From: an uncultured Bacteroidales bacterium
Lineage (GTDB): Bacteria; Bacteroidota; Bacteroidia; Bacteroidales; Muribaculaceae
DNA: 64,000 nucleotides
Direction: 5' to 3'
NCBI GenBank assembly: GCA_902762385.1
Contig: CACWNQ010000005.1
Location: 62,001-126,000 of the forward strand
The notes beneath the pieces are model-generated. The model searched no databases. It saw only the letters and a list, made by a program, of their open reading frames with translations, and was not told the DNA's origin. Every line of letters starts with the position of its first letter. Position 1 is the first letter of the stretch. The translations under genes and the position numbers were made by a program. Shown piece by piece: positions 9,549 through 18,289 of the stretch.

Positions 9549-10787
9549 ATGAGAAATATCTTTCGAAATATAATACCGACCATGCTCTTTCTGACATTGA
9601 TTCTTGTTGTGCCGCAACGTGCTGTGGCGCAGGAGGCCGACTCTACGAGTCGCTACTTGCTCATGCCGCTTGTCTTTGACAACCGTCAAGTGCCAGTTGC
9701 TTCCACCTCGGCTTCAACCGGCTCAATGCCGAGTCTTAAGGTCGACAACAGCTGGATCGACAAGGCGCAGCAGCAATGGGGTAGGGTGCACGATGCACGT
9801 TATCGCCTCATGGTCGACTATCCCGAGCTTGTGCGGTATAACGAGACTTTGCTCCCCAAGGCTCCTAAAGAGGTTGTGGTTGAGACCGACCCATCGGCAA
9901 CCGAGCTGCAAGTCGAGGCACAGAAGATTGATGGTGAGAAATTCAAGCCTCTCGACCGCCGTGAGGTGAAGATGCACAATTGGTTGCACACCTTTGTGGG
10001 AAGCCTTCATGGCACGCAGGCTTACATAAGCAATAACTGGTATCAGGGTGGTGAGAACAACTTGAACTTGCTTGCCGATGTGCAGTGGGACGTCAACTTG
10101 AACCAGAAGCTGCATCCAAAATGGCTGTTTAACAACACGCTTCATTATCGCTTGGGTATAGCCACTGCCAAGGGCGACAGCTTGCGCAGTTATAGCATCA
10201 ATGAGGATGACTTCCAGTTCAACTCACAGCTTGGTTATAAGGCGATTAAGAACTGGTATTACTCAGCAACATTGATTTTCAAGACGCAGTTGCTCAACAA
10301 TTATGTTACTAACACTCATGACCTGGCTGCATCGTTTCTCTCGTCGGGTGAGCTGAATGTGGGTCTTGGTATGACCTACGACTATAAGGACAAGGATGGT
10401 TACAAGATGTTCAACCTGTCGATAGCTCCGTTGTCTTATAACCTGAAGATTTGTCGCGACATTATTAAGCTCGATCCTACCAAGTTCGGCATCGATGCCG
10501 GGCATCACACCAAGCATAGTTTCGGTTCGACTGTGGAAGCAAAGTTTGAGTGGAAAATAACTCCGAGCATCAGTTGGAAGACACGTCTTTATGCTTTCAC
10601 CGACTATAATTATGTGCAGGGCGACTGGGAGAACACATTCACCTTCTCGGTGAGCAGCCACCTGAGTACGCAGATTTTCACTCACTTGCGATATGACAAG
10701 TCGAGGCCGTGGAATAAAGACTGGCGCTACTGGCAATTCAAGGAAATCTTGAGTTTCGGACTCACCTACCGTTTTGCAACTAAATGA
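9549..10787 (+). CDS. DUF3078 outer-membrane beta-barrel protein
   Basis: 412 residues with a signal peptide ending near VPQRAVAQ. The family signature ISNNWYQGGENNLNLLAD sits near residue 158, followed by alternating aromatic and polar strands typical of an outer-membrane barrel and a C-terminal aromatic strand (GLTYRFATK). DUF3078 is a Bacteroidetes family of unknown function. The gene is 23 bp after the second permease and ends in a strong terminator, so it may be the last gene of the efflux operon, but a functional link is only inferred from order. Confidence 0.85.
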   Translation: MRNIFRNIIPTMLFLTLILVVPQRAVAQEADSTSRYLLMPLVFDNRQVPVASTSASTGSMPSLKVDNSWIDKAQQQWGRVHDARYRLMVDYPELVRYNETLLPKAPKEVVVETDPSATELQVEAQKIDGEKFKPLDRREVKMHNWLHTFVGSLHGTQAYISNNWYQGGENNLNLLADVQWDVNLNQKLHPKWLFNNTLHYRLGIATAKGDSLRSYSINEDDFQFNSQLGYKAIKNWYYSATLIFKTQLLNNYVTNTHDLAASFLSSGELNVGLGMTYDYKDKDGYKMFNLSIAPLSYNLKICRDIIKLDPTKFGIDAGHHTKHSFGSTVEAKFEWKITPSISWKTRLYAFTDYNYVQGDWENTFTFSVSSHLSTQIFTHLRYDKSRPWNKDWRYWQFKEILSFGLTYRFATK

Positions 10788-10810
10788 TGTCAAAATAGCA
10801 TGATACAAAA

Positions 10811-10838
10811 AATGCCCTCAAAAACTATTGAGGGCATT
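10811..10838. terminator. Bidirectional intrinsic terminator
   Basis: A perfect 11-bp stem (AATGCCCTCAA / TTGAGGGCATT) with a 6-nt loop, flanked by T runs on the plus strand and A runs that serve the minus strand. It lies between the convergent DUF3078 and PAP2-VanX genes. Confidence 0.9.
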
Positions 10839-10863
10839 TTTTATTTTTGTTACCTGTTATCAT

Positions 10864-12267
10864 CTACTTTACTGGGAAGGTGAAGTAAGTGTTGGGGTAA
10901 GGCTCATTCTTGAGAGTGAAGTGCCACCACTCAGTGTCGAGTGGCTTGAATCCGTGCTTCATCATAGCTCTGCGCAGTATCAAGCGGTTGTTGAACTGCT
11001 TCTTGGTGATAGTGCGTCCGGCAGGCGACTTGCCACCGGTGTACTTGCCTGTGTCGGGGTTACCGCCGAAGTCGGGATGGCTCTCCACGCCGAACCAGTC
11101 GAAGGTGCCACCCATGTCGACCTCTCGCTCGGTGCGCATGTCGAAGAGGGTGAGATCAACCGTTGAACCACGAGTGTGGCCACTCTTGCGAGCGATGTAG
11201 TCGGGGATGAGAACATCCTTGTTGAGCTCGGGGTAGAAATACTGCTTCATCTCGGTAGCATTCAGGTCTTGAGCCCATCGCATGAAGTGGTCAACGCCAC
11301 TCTGTGGGCGATAAGCATCGAATATCTTGAGGCGGTAGCCTTGCGCCTTGAGGTCGTCGCTCACAGCCTTGAGTGCAGTTGCAGCCTCACGGGTGAGCAT
11401 TGCTACAGGGGCAAGATACCCATCGATGCGCTCGCCCACAAAGTTGTAGGTGCTATAGTAGCGTATCTCGAGAATAGCGTCGGGCACAACGTCGGTGATG
11501 CGCACAAAGCCGCTGTTGTCGTCGGTGGCAAGTGCAGTGCCGCTCAGTCGGTTAAACTCGGCCTTAGCGCGTGCCATCTGCTCACAGAACTCAGGGCTGT
11601 TGTGAAGTTGCGAGTAACCAATTGCTGCCACCAGTCGTCCCGCCTCGATATCGCTTTGCCAGTGCGCTCCAACTATCACGCGACTCTCGCTGTACTTATA
11701 GGCACGTGCAAAGAGTGCATCGGCGCTAGCTGGGTTGAGCTCCGAGAGGATCAATGCAGCTGCCCATGCTGTGGCTGTGTGCCCCGAGGGGTAGGAACCG
11801 TCTTTTGAAAGGTCGGCATCGCTTTCCTCAACTCCATCGGTGAGCAGATGCTCATGGAAATACATAAAGGGACGCTGACGCTGATAGAACTTCTTGGGCG
11901 CCTTGCGAATTTGTGTCACTGTGACAATGCCCCGGGTCAAGAGCTCCCACATTTCTGGAGTCTCCTCCTTGGAGATGTGCATCCCAAATGGCTCGCTGAA
12001 TATGTTGATAAAATGGTCATAGCCCCATATCGCATCGCGACGTGCCATTGCTGCGCGCTCGGGGTCTAGGCGCTGCTCCTTGCCCCAGAAGAAGCGGTTC
12101 TTGTCGTGCTGGAACATCTCGCTTGCGGTGTCGGGAGGTGCCGGCAGGCATTTGATGATGTTTGGCATCTTGTCAAGAGTGAGATAAGGAACGGGATCTT
12201 GGGCTTGAACACCCGCAAAACCCACCATTAAGATGGCGGCAACAAAAAATAATCTCAGTGTTTTCAT
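10864..12267 (-). CDS. PAP2 phosphatase fused to VanX-type D-Ala-D-Ala dipeptidase
   Basis: 467 residues: signal peptide (1-23), an acid-phosphatase/PAP2 domain (about 50-225) and an M15D dipeptidase domain (about 253-465). PAP2 motifs are all present: K126-x6-RP133, PSGH at 160-163 and SRVIVGAHWQSD near 195-206. VanX motifs are also intact: FDAYRP near 316-321, the zinc motif SGHTRGSTVD (His364, Asp371) and EWWH (Glu446, His449). Both halves therefore look catalytic. PAP2 enzymes dephosphorylate undecaprenyl or lipid phosphates or act as periplasmic acid phosphatases; VanX/DdpX enzymes cut D-Ala-D-Ala. A periplasmic wall-recycling or D-Ala salvage role is my inference. I do not recall this fusion as well described. 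Confidence 0.88.
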   Translation of the reverse strand: MKTLRLFFVAAILMVGFAGVQAQDPVPYLTLDKMPNIIKCLPAPPDTASEMFQHDKNRFFWGKEQRLDPERAAMARRDAIWGYDHFINIFSEPFGMHISKEETPEMWELLTRGIVTVTQIRKAPKKFYQRQRPFMYFHEHLLTDGVEESDADLSKDGSYPSGHTATAWAAALILSELNPASADALFARAYKYSESRVIVGAHWQSDIEAGRLVAAIGYSQLHNSPEFCEQMARAKAEFNRLSGTALATDDNSGFVRITDVVPDAILEIRYYSTYNFVGERIDGYLAPVAMLTREAATALKAVSDDLKAQGYRLKIFDAYRPQSGVDHFMRWAQDLNATEMKQYFYPELNKDVLIPDYIARKSGHTRGSTVDLTLFDMRTEREVDMGGTFDWFGVESHPDFGGNPDTGKYTGGKSPAGRTITKKQFNNRLILRRAMMKHGFKPLDTEWWHFTLKNEPYPNTYFTFPVK

Positions 12268-12289
12268 CTGTTTATACCTTTAAAAAATA

Positions 12290-12329
12290 AAGGCTGCAAA
12301 TGCCATTACCTGAACATAGTTGCAGCCTT
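12290..12329 (-). terminator. Intrinsic terminator of mdh
   Basis: A perfect 10-bp stem (AAGGCTGCAA / TTGCAGCCTT) with a 20-nt loop lies just past the mdh stop codon. On the minus strand it is followed by a T-rich stretch (TTTATTTTTT). It also separates mdh from the PAP2-VanX gene. Confidence 0.8.
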
Positions 12330-12350
12330 ATGATTAATTTAATGTGTCAA

Positions 12351-13343
12351 TTATAAGTTGGGGTTGATTTTAGTCCACTCGCTGATGGGAGGCACGATGT
12401 CGAGAGTCACGAGCTCATCGCGCATGTGGCACAGGTGCTCATAGCTCATGTCGAGCTTAGCATTCTCCTCGGGAGTTCCCTCAGGAACAGTGAACGAGCA
12501 GCCGTTCTCGTCGATGGTGGTGTTCATAGCCATCATGATGTTGTTGTACTTGCCGTTATTAACATAGGTGCCGGCAGGCCATGGGAACTTCTCGCCACCC
12601 ATAGCCGAGCGAATCATCTCGACCGACAGGTAAGCTGGGCTCTGGAACGAGCTGCGTCCGCGCAGCTCAATAATCTTGGCACCACCCTTAGTTACGTCAA
12701 CCTTCATCTGCTCCCACTCCTCAACAGGGAACTCAGCAGTGCCTATGATATCGGTCAATGGCTTGCCATCGATCTTAACGTGTGAGCCAAACACTGCCAT
12801 CTGCTCACCATGGCCACCGTAGGTTGCACAACCGGTAACTTCGCTCTGCATCACGTTGAACTTCTTGGCAAGAGCGCTCTGCAAGCGGGTAGAGTCAAGA
12901 CCAGCGAGAGTTGTCACCTGGCAGGGCTTCAATCCACTGTAAAGCAGAGTCACAAGACCAGTAAGGTCGGCAGGGTTGAAGATGATTACCACGTGCTTGC
13001 AGTCGGGGCAATAGCGCTTGATGTCCTCGCCAAGGCCGCGTGCAATCTCGCAGTTGCCCTTGAGCAGGTCCTCGCGAGTCATACCAGCCTTGCGTGGAGC
13101 ACCACCGCTTGAGATGATATATTTAGCATTAGTGAATGCCTCTTTAGCATCGGTAGTAGCTGTGATTTTCACGTCGCCAAAACCACTTTGACGCATTTCC
13201 TCGGCAACACCTTCGGGTGAGAACACATCGTAAAGGCAGATGTCGTTAGTCAAGCCCATCATCAGGGCAGTTTGAACCATGTTAGAACCAATCATACCGG
13301 CAGCGCCGACGATTGTCAATTTTTCGTTAGTCAAAAAAGCCAT
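12351..13343 (-). CDS. mdh: Malate dehydrogenase (LDH/MDH superfamily)
   Basis: 330 residues, usual for the family. It interconverts malate and oxaloacetate with NAD in the cytosol, here most likely in the reductive branch of fermentation leading to fumarate and succinate. The N-terminal Rossmann fold shows the loop VGAAGMIGSN; the catalytic His lies in TYGGHGEQMA, and a substrate Arg in GLDSTRLQ. The sequence is of the somewhat divergent Bacteroidales type, so lactate dehydrogenase activity cannot be excluded from sequence alone, though the context gives no support for it. It has its own promoter (13408-13437) and terminator (12290-12329), so it is a single-gene unit. Confidence 0.9.
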   Translation of the reverse strand: MAFLTNEKLTIVGAAGMIGSNMVQTALMMGLTNDICLYDVFSPEGVAEEMRQSGFGDVKITATTDAKEAFTNAKYIISSGGAPRKAGMTREDLLKGNCEIARGLGEDIKRYCPDCKHVVIIFNPADLTGLVTLLYSGLKPCQVTTLAGLDSTRLQSALAKKFNVMQSEVTGCATYGGHGEQMAVFGSHVKIDGKPLTDIIGTAEFPVEEWEQMKVDVTKGGAKIIELRGRSSFQSPAYLSVEMIRSAMGGEKFPWPAGTYVNNGKYNNIMMAMNTTIDENGCSFTVPEGTPEENAKLDMSYEHLCHMRDELVTLDIVPPISEWTKINPNL

Positions 13344-13407
13344 AGCTAATTGTTTTTATTTATTGATTAAGTTTTTTCAAGTTTCTTCTCTCAAAACATT
13401 TGAACTA

Positions 13408-13437
13408 CAAAATTACACAATAAAACACATTCCACAA
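13408..13437 (-). promoter_or_regulatory. mdh promoter
   Basis: On the minus strand TTG (13437-13435), a 19-nt spacer and TAATTTTG (13415-13408). This predicts transcription from near 13404, about 60 nt before the mdh ATG. Confidence 0.7.
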
Positions 13438-13591
13438 ACTAAAAAATGAAATATATTATTTAAATATGCTTAAATAGGCTATCAATAAAAACGAAAAGAA
13501 ACCGACTAAAGAGGTAGAGAAAATGCTCTTGAATGACTAAATATAATTAATAATGTGTAGAAATGGCCCAAAACTTCACTACTAATTGTGA

Positions 13592-13623
13592 TTGCCTGCT
13601 AGTTATGGTAGCACTACTTTTGC
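13592..13623 (+). promoter_or_regulatory. Promoter of the TonB-DUF6850-DUF4876 operon
   Basis: TTG at 13592-13594, a 20-nt spacer and TACTTTTGC at 13615-13623. The in-frame TTG at 13592 is thus a promoter box rather than a start codon, and translation should begin at the ATG at 13643. Confidence 0.75.
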
Positions 13624-13642
13624 AGACAATTATTTTTTACTG

Positions 13643-16372
13643 ATGATAATAAAAAGAATAAGCTTAGTATTACTGCTGATGATAGCAGTTTTTACCGTCA
13701 ACGCTCAAACTAAAATAACAGGAGTGGTCTTGGACAAAGGCACTCGGGAGCCAATGATAGGTGCCACAATAACTATAGCTGGCAGCAAGGACATAGCTGC
13801 CTTTACCGACATTGACGGCCATTTCTCGGTCACCGTTCCCAACCGAGCCAACGTGACCATATCTTATATTGGCTACAAAACCCTTGTTGAAGAAGCGCAC
13901 GATGGCGTTTACCTAATTGAGTCACAGGCTAATGCGCTCAATGAGGTGGTGGTTACAGCTCAAGAGTCGCAACAACTCAGCACTTCGTCGGTGATTGGTC
14001 GTCAAGCGATGGACCACTTGCAGCCATCGAGCTTTGGCGACATGATGGAATTGATTCCTGGTGGACGCGCGCAAGACCCACACTTGACAGGTCCTAACAC
14101 AATCAACTTGCGCGAAGCTGGCGCTGGCGACAATAACTACGCTACATCGTCGCTTGGCACTAGTTTCATAATTGATGGGGCACCAATTTCGACCAATGCC
14201 AACATGCAACGTGTGAGTGGCGGAACCGATAATGAGTCGCTCAAGCGCGATTTTACCAACCGTGGAGTTGACATGCGTAGCATTTCGACCGATGACATCG
14301 AGCGCGTTGAAATCGTGAGGGGAATACCCTCGGTGGAATATGGCGACCTCACAAGTGGCCTGGTGAAGATTGAACGCAGGCGTGGTGGCAATAACATCAC
14401 AGCACGTTTGAAAGCCGACATGGGAAGCTATCTGTTCTATGTTGGCAAGGGTTTTGAGTGGCAACCACGCAAGTTGTCACTCAACATCAATGCCGATTAT
14501 CTCGACTCTCGAATCGACCCTCGCAACACACTTGAGAACTACAAGCGCATTACTTTGTCGGCACGCCTGCACAAGGCGTGGAGTGGATCGCATTTCAACA
14601 CTACACTTGCTACAAGTGTTGACTATACCGGCTCTTTCGACAACGACAAGACCGACCCCGACCTTAACGAGGGCGCTATCGATACCTACGAGTCGTCCTA
14701 TAACCGATGGGCATTGATGACGTCGTTCAGTCTTAAACCCAATGACTATGATTCTTGGTTTAAGGCCTTGAATGCAACCCTGTCGACATCGCTTGATAAC
14801 GATAATATCACGCGTGAAAAATTCATTCAATTGCGCAGGGCGACTATAGCCGCCACCTCAACCGAGCAAGGCGAAAGCGATGCTGTGATATTGCCTTACA
14901 GCTACACAACTAAGCATGAGGTTGATGGAAAGCCATTTAACTTATTCATGAAAGTGAATGCCAAGTTGCAAGTACCATCGACCAAGGTCTCAAACTCGCT
15001 GATGATAGGTGTTGACTGGAATGTGGACAAAAACTATGGCAAAGGGCAAATTTTCGACCCCACACTGCCTCTATATCCTGGCATTAGCGGGCGACCACGC
15101 GACATCTCACAAATTCCAGCAAGCCACACACTCTCGCTCTACGCCGAGGAAAATCTGAAAACTACCATTGCCGGTAACACCATTGAAGTGGTGGCAGGAA
15201 TCAGAGGTTCGCACATGATGAACCTTTCAAGTCGCTATGCACTCAATAGCAAGTTCTACTGGGATCCGCGCGTTAATATCGGGTGGACATTCCCACAATT
15301 CAAGGTTGGCGATGATGTAGGCTTCGTGCGCCTGTCAGGTGGATTGGGAGAGCACACCAAGATGCCCACTATTGAGCATCTTTATCCCGAACCAGTGTAT
15401 ATAGACCTTGTGCAATTTAACTATTACCATCCTAACGAGGCCTACAAGCGCATCGGCATAATGACCTATTTCATTGACCCAACCAACTATAACTTGCGTG
15501 CTGCACGCAACTTCAAATGGGAGGTTAGCACCGATATAAATATTGCCGGTAATCGCCTGTCGGTGACTTACTTTCGTGAGAACATGACTTCAGGTTTCCG
15601 CTCCACAGCAATCTATGCTCCATTTGATTACAAGCTATATGACACCTCGGTGATTGATGGCAGCTATCTCACTGGGCCTCCATCGATGGAAGGCGTGCCT
15701 TATGAGGCTACACGTGAACTCGTGGCACACTCTCGCTACTCCAATGGCAGTCAGACCAAGAAAGAGGGAATCGAATACACCTTTGCATCACGGCGCATTG
15801 AGAAGATTCACACTCGTCTCACAATCAATGGCGCCTGGTTCAAGACTGTGCACCGCAACTCGGTTGCGCTCATGGAACGCCCATCGCAGGTGGTTGGTGA
15901 CAGGCAGGTTCCATTTGTTGGCATTTATAAAGATATTGAAGGCTATACCGATGAGATGGTGAACACCAATTTCACCCTCGATACCGACGTGCCACGGCTC
16001 AAGCTGGGATTCTCAGTCTCGGCACAATGCCAGTGGTTCACCTCCAACCAGCGTATGCCCATAAGCAACTATCCCGACCAATATATGGACATCGATGGCA
16101 ACATGCATAATTGGACACCTGAGCTTGTCGACGATGTGTTACTCAGGTACCTAATTCGCAATAACACCGAGTCAATGTACGATCTCTTCAAGGTTCCCTT
16201 CTCAATGAATATCAACTTTAAGGTCACAAAGAAATTCTTTAACGACCACCTACACATTGCAATGTTCTGCAATAAGATTTGGGATTACACTCCCAACTAT
16301 GAGCGCGACGGAGTTACCATTCGCCGTCATGTGACACCATATTTTGGTTTAGAAATGAATATAAAACTATGA
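13643..16372 (+). CDS. TonB-dependent outer-membrane receptor with carboxypeptidase-regulatory-like N-domain
   Basis: 909 residues. Signal peptide near 1-22, then a CarboxypepD_reg-like domain (about 23-100: KITGVVLDKGTREPMIGAT), a TonB-box-like NEVVVTA, a plug domain (about 125-240, with DDIERVEIVRGIPSVEYG) and a 22-strand barrel ending in an aromatic residue pattern (YFGLEMNIKL). It would import a ligand across the outer membrane using TonB energy. It overlaps the next gene by 4 bp (ATGA) and heads a six-gene operon. Unlike SusC it has no SusD partner; the neighbours are a small lipoprotein and DUF6850/DUF4876 proteins. Substrate unknown; siderophore, haem, metal or peptide are all possible. 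Confidence 0.9.
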   Translation: MIIKRISLVLLLMIAVFTVNAQTKITGVVLDKGTREPMIGATITIAGSKDIAAFTDIDGHFSVTVPNRANVTISYIGYKTLVEEAHDGVYLIESQANALNEVVVTAQESQQLSTSSVIGRQAMDHLQPSSFGDMMELIPGGRAQDPHLTGPNTINLREAGAGDNNYATSSLGTSFIIDGAPISTNANMQRVSGGTDNESLKRDFTNRGVDMRSISTDDIERVEIVRGIPSVEYGDLTSGLVKIERRRGGNNITARLKADMGSYLFYVGKGFEWQPRKLSLNINADYLDSRIDPRNTLENYKRITLSARLHKAWSGSHFNTTLATSVDYTGSFDNDKTDPDLNEGAIDTYESSYNRWALMTSFSLKPNDYDSWFKALNATLSTSLDNDNITREKFIQLRRATIAATSTEQGESDAVILPYSYTTKHEVDGKPFNLFMKVNAKLQVPSTKVSNSLMIGVDWNVDKNYGKGQIFDPTLPLYPGISGRPRDISQIPASHTLSLYAEENLKTTIAGNTIEVVAGIRGSHMMNLSSRYALNSKFYWDPRVNIGWTFPQFKVGDDVGFVRLSGGLGEHTKMPTIEHLYPEPVYIDLVQFNYYHPNEAYKRIGIMTYFIDPTNYNLRAARNFKWEVSTDINIAGNRLSVTYFRENMTSGFRSTAIYAPFDYKLYDTSVIDGSYLTGPPSMEGVPYEATRELVAHSRYSNGSQTKKEGIEYTFASRRIEKIHTRLTINGAWFKTVHRNSVALMERPSQVVGDRQVPFVGIYKDIEGYTDEMVNTNFTLDTDVPRLKLGFSVSAQCQWFTSNQRMPISNYPDQYMDIDGNMHNWTPELVDDVLLRYLIRNNTESMYDLFKVPFSMNINFKVTKKFFNDHLHIAMFCNKIWDYTPNYERDGVTIRRHVTPYFGLEMNIKL

Positions 16373-16755
16373 GAAAGTCTTTGATATATTTAATGTGTGC
16401 CTTTGCACTATTCTGTGTCACGTCATGTCACGACGACTATAACGATTACATGACCACAGGGCACATTGTTCTTACTCTTCCTGTAGATGGTGAGATTGAA
16501 ACCATCCAATACTCTGTAAAGATGATGGACCTAAACAGCCGCAATACAATTACTCTGGCAGGTGTGACTGATGGTACCATAACTGTTGAGAACTTGTTTC
16601 GAGGAGCCTATTCAATTAACGTTGAGGGAGTGGTGAGGTATGCCAGCAGCGACGCGATAACCCACACAGGCCCGTTTCGTGCTCAGAGCGATTATGTGTC
16701 GATGGTTGAGCTTGATGACAACTCCATTTCATTAGAAATGATATTAATGAATTAA
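16369..16755 (+). CDS. Small surface-type lipoprotein, unknown function
   Basis: 128 residues. The signal MRKSLIYLMCAFALFCVTSC is a lipoprotein signal with Cys20, followed by acidic residues (HDDYNDY) as in Bacteroidetes surface-export signals. The rest is a single predicted beta-sandwich with a carboxypeptidase-regulatory-like pattern (GVTDGTITVENLFRGAYSIN). It overlaps the receptor gene by 4 bp, implying coupled expression and a role next to the receptor. I do not recognise a named family. Confidence 0.75.
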   Translation: MRKSLIYLMCAFALFCVTSCHDDYNDYMTTGHIVLTLPVDGEIETIQYSVKMMDLNSRNTITLAGVTDGTITVENLFRGAYSINVEGVVRYASSDAITHTGPFRAQSDYVSMVELDDNSISLEMILMN

Positions 16756-16759
16756 TCCT

Positions 16760-18289
16760 ATGAAAAATAGTATATTAATTTTGCTTCTTTTTGTCGCTGG
16801 TTGCACAGTGGTTAATGCGCAAGATGTTGATAGCATTTCGCATAATTTGCAGTTTGCCATTGTAGAGCATCAAGCGCTATTCAACGATGTGCATGAGCTC
16901 TCCTGGCGCAACCCTGCGATGATGGAAGGAGCCTATCGCCACTCGCTCACCCATTTCTATCTCACTGCCGATTGGCAAAAAAAGAGTGCTCCCTTCGTCT
17001 TGCAAAAGGGTAGTGGTCACTTTGTGGCAGCAGTGAAGGCCGATTCTTACATTCGTCTTGGCAATAATACTGCAGTGTGGGGAAAAGCGTCATATACGAC
17101 TGGCAAAAACCATGATATCAAGTGGAACTCGGTTGCCGACTATGACTTGCTTGAACCCGACATTCTGGGTGACACTACAGGTGGTGATACTCGCAGTGAG
17201 AAATATGTGTTTGAGGGTGGCTACAGCACTCATCGTGGCCGTTGGCACTTGGGAGGCGAGATGCTCTTTCGCGCCGAGCAGGAATTTCGCAAGGTAGATC
17301 CTCGCATGCGAAGCATCGTAAGCGACCTGACTCTGCGTGCAGGTTCTGGCTACGACATCGCCCACTATACCTTGGGTTTCAGTTTTCAGGGAAACATATA
17401 TCGTCAGACAAATAGTGTTGATTTCTACAAGCCTTTGGGCAGCATTCCTGAATATCAACTCATGGGACTTGGCGAAGTCTACACTCGATTCTCGGGCGAC
17501 ATCAACGACCTTATTTTCAAGGGTGGCGGCATCAGGCTGCAGCTCGACCTGGCACCTGGCAAGGCCTCTAGTGGCATCATTGCCAATGCATGGGTCTCGC
17601 AGCATAGATATGAACGAGTGGCGCGACTGCTTAACTCGCTGCCTCTCACCACACTCTACAATAAGGAAGCGGGCCTTAGAGCTGGTTGGAAACAGAATGG
17701 CTGGCTTGACTATGCGCTGTGGGCCGAATATCAGTTCAACCGCCGCTCAAGCGATCAGCACATTGCTGGTACATCATCATCGCAGATATATCCTGTTATT
17801 GCCCACCTCACGATGTTTAAGAATCACATCATTAACACATCCCTTAATGCCATAATAGGTCACAAGGGTGCCACTTCATGGTGGGTAAAGACTAGAGGTG
17901 GTTACACTGGCAATAGGCAAAGCTTTGTGTATCCACGTCGCACAATGAAATATGGTCATGCCTTTGGACATGTCGAAGGACAAGTGATTCATAACACATC
18001 GAAAAATTGGACTATAACTACTCAAGTTGAGGGCTCATATTATGCTTGTGTCAACGACAATTTGTTGTTGCCTCTTGCCAACATTGAACCTCATTTCATC
18101 GACATGATAGAGCATAACTACAATATCTTGAAATCAAATTTCACCAATGCTGGTGCTCGCTTTAGAGCCGATTATCGAGTTGGTCGTTCACGCTATTCTG
18201 TCTTTGGTGAATTGCAATATGACATCACTATATGTTCCAAACATGAGTATCAAAACCACATTGTTGTTTCTCTAGGAGTTCACATTTAA
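16760..18289 (+). CDS. DUF6850-type outer-membrane protein
   Basis: 509 residues with a signal peptide (cleavage likely after VVNAQ near 21). The mature part begins with a conserved-looking stretch NDVHELSWRNPAMMEGAYRH and continues as many alternating beta strands, ending SLGVHI, consistent with a 14- to 18-strand barrel. I match it by recollection to DUF6850, a Bacteroidetes family that tends to sit between a TonB receptor and a DUF4876 lipoprotein, exactly as here. No function is assigned. It starts 4 bp after the lipoprotein and its stop overlaps the next start by one base. Confidence 0.7.
   Translation: MKNSILILLLFVAGCTVVNAQDVDSISHNLQFAIVEHQALFNDVHELSWRNPAMMEGAYRHSLTHFYLTADWQKKSAPFVLQKGSGHFVAAVKADSYIRLGNNTAVWGKASYTTGKNHDIKWNSVADYDLLEPDILGDTTGGDTRSEKYVFEGGYSTHRGRWHLGGEMLFRAEQEFRKVDPRMRSIVSDLTLRAGSGYDIAHYTLGFSFQGNIYRQTNSVDFYKPLGSIPEYQLMGLGEVYTRFSGDINDLIFKGGGIRLQLDLAPGKASSGIIANAWVSQHRYERVARLLNSLPLTTLYNKEAGLRAGWKQNGWLDYALWAEYQFNRRSSDQHIAGTSSSQIYPVIAHLTMFKNHIINTSLNAIIGHKGATSWWVKTRGGYTGNRQSFVYPRRTMKYGHAFGHVEGQVIHNTSKNWTITTQVEGSYYACVNDNLLLPLANIEPHFIDMIEHNYNILKSNFTNAGARFRADYRVGRSRYSVFGELQYDITICSKHEYQNHIVVSLGVHI

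Noticed and set aside
13592-13642. In-frame TTG start extending the TonB receptor upstream
   Set aside because: This TTG is the -33 box of the promoter and the ATG at 13643 gives a proper signal peptide.
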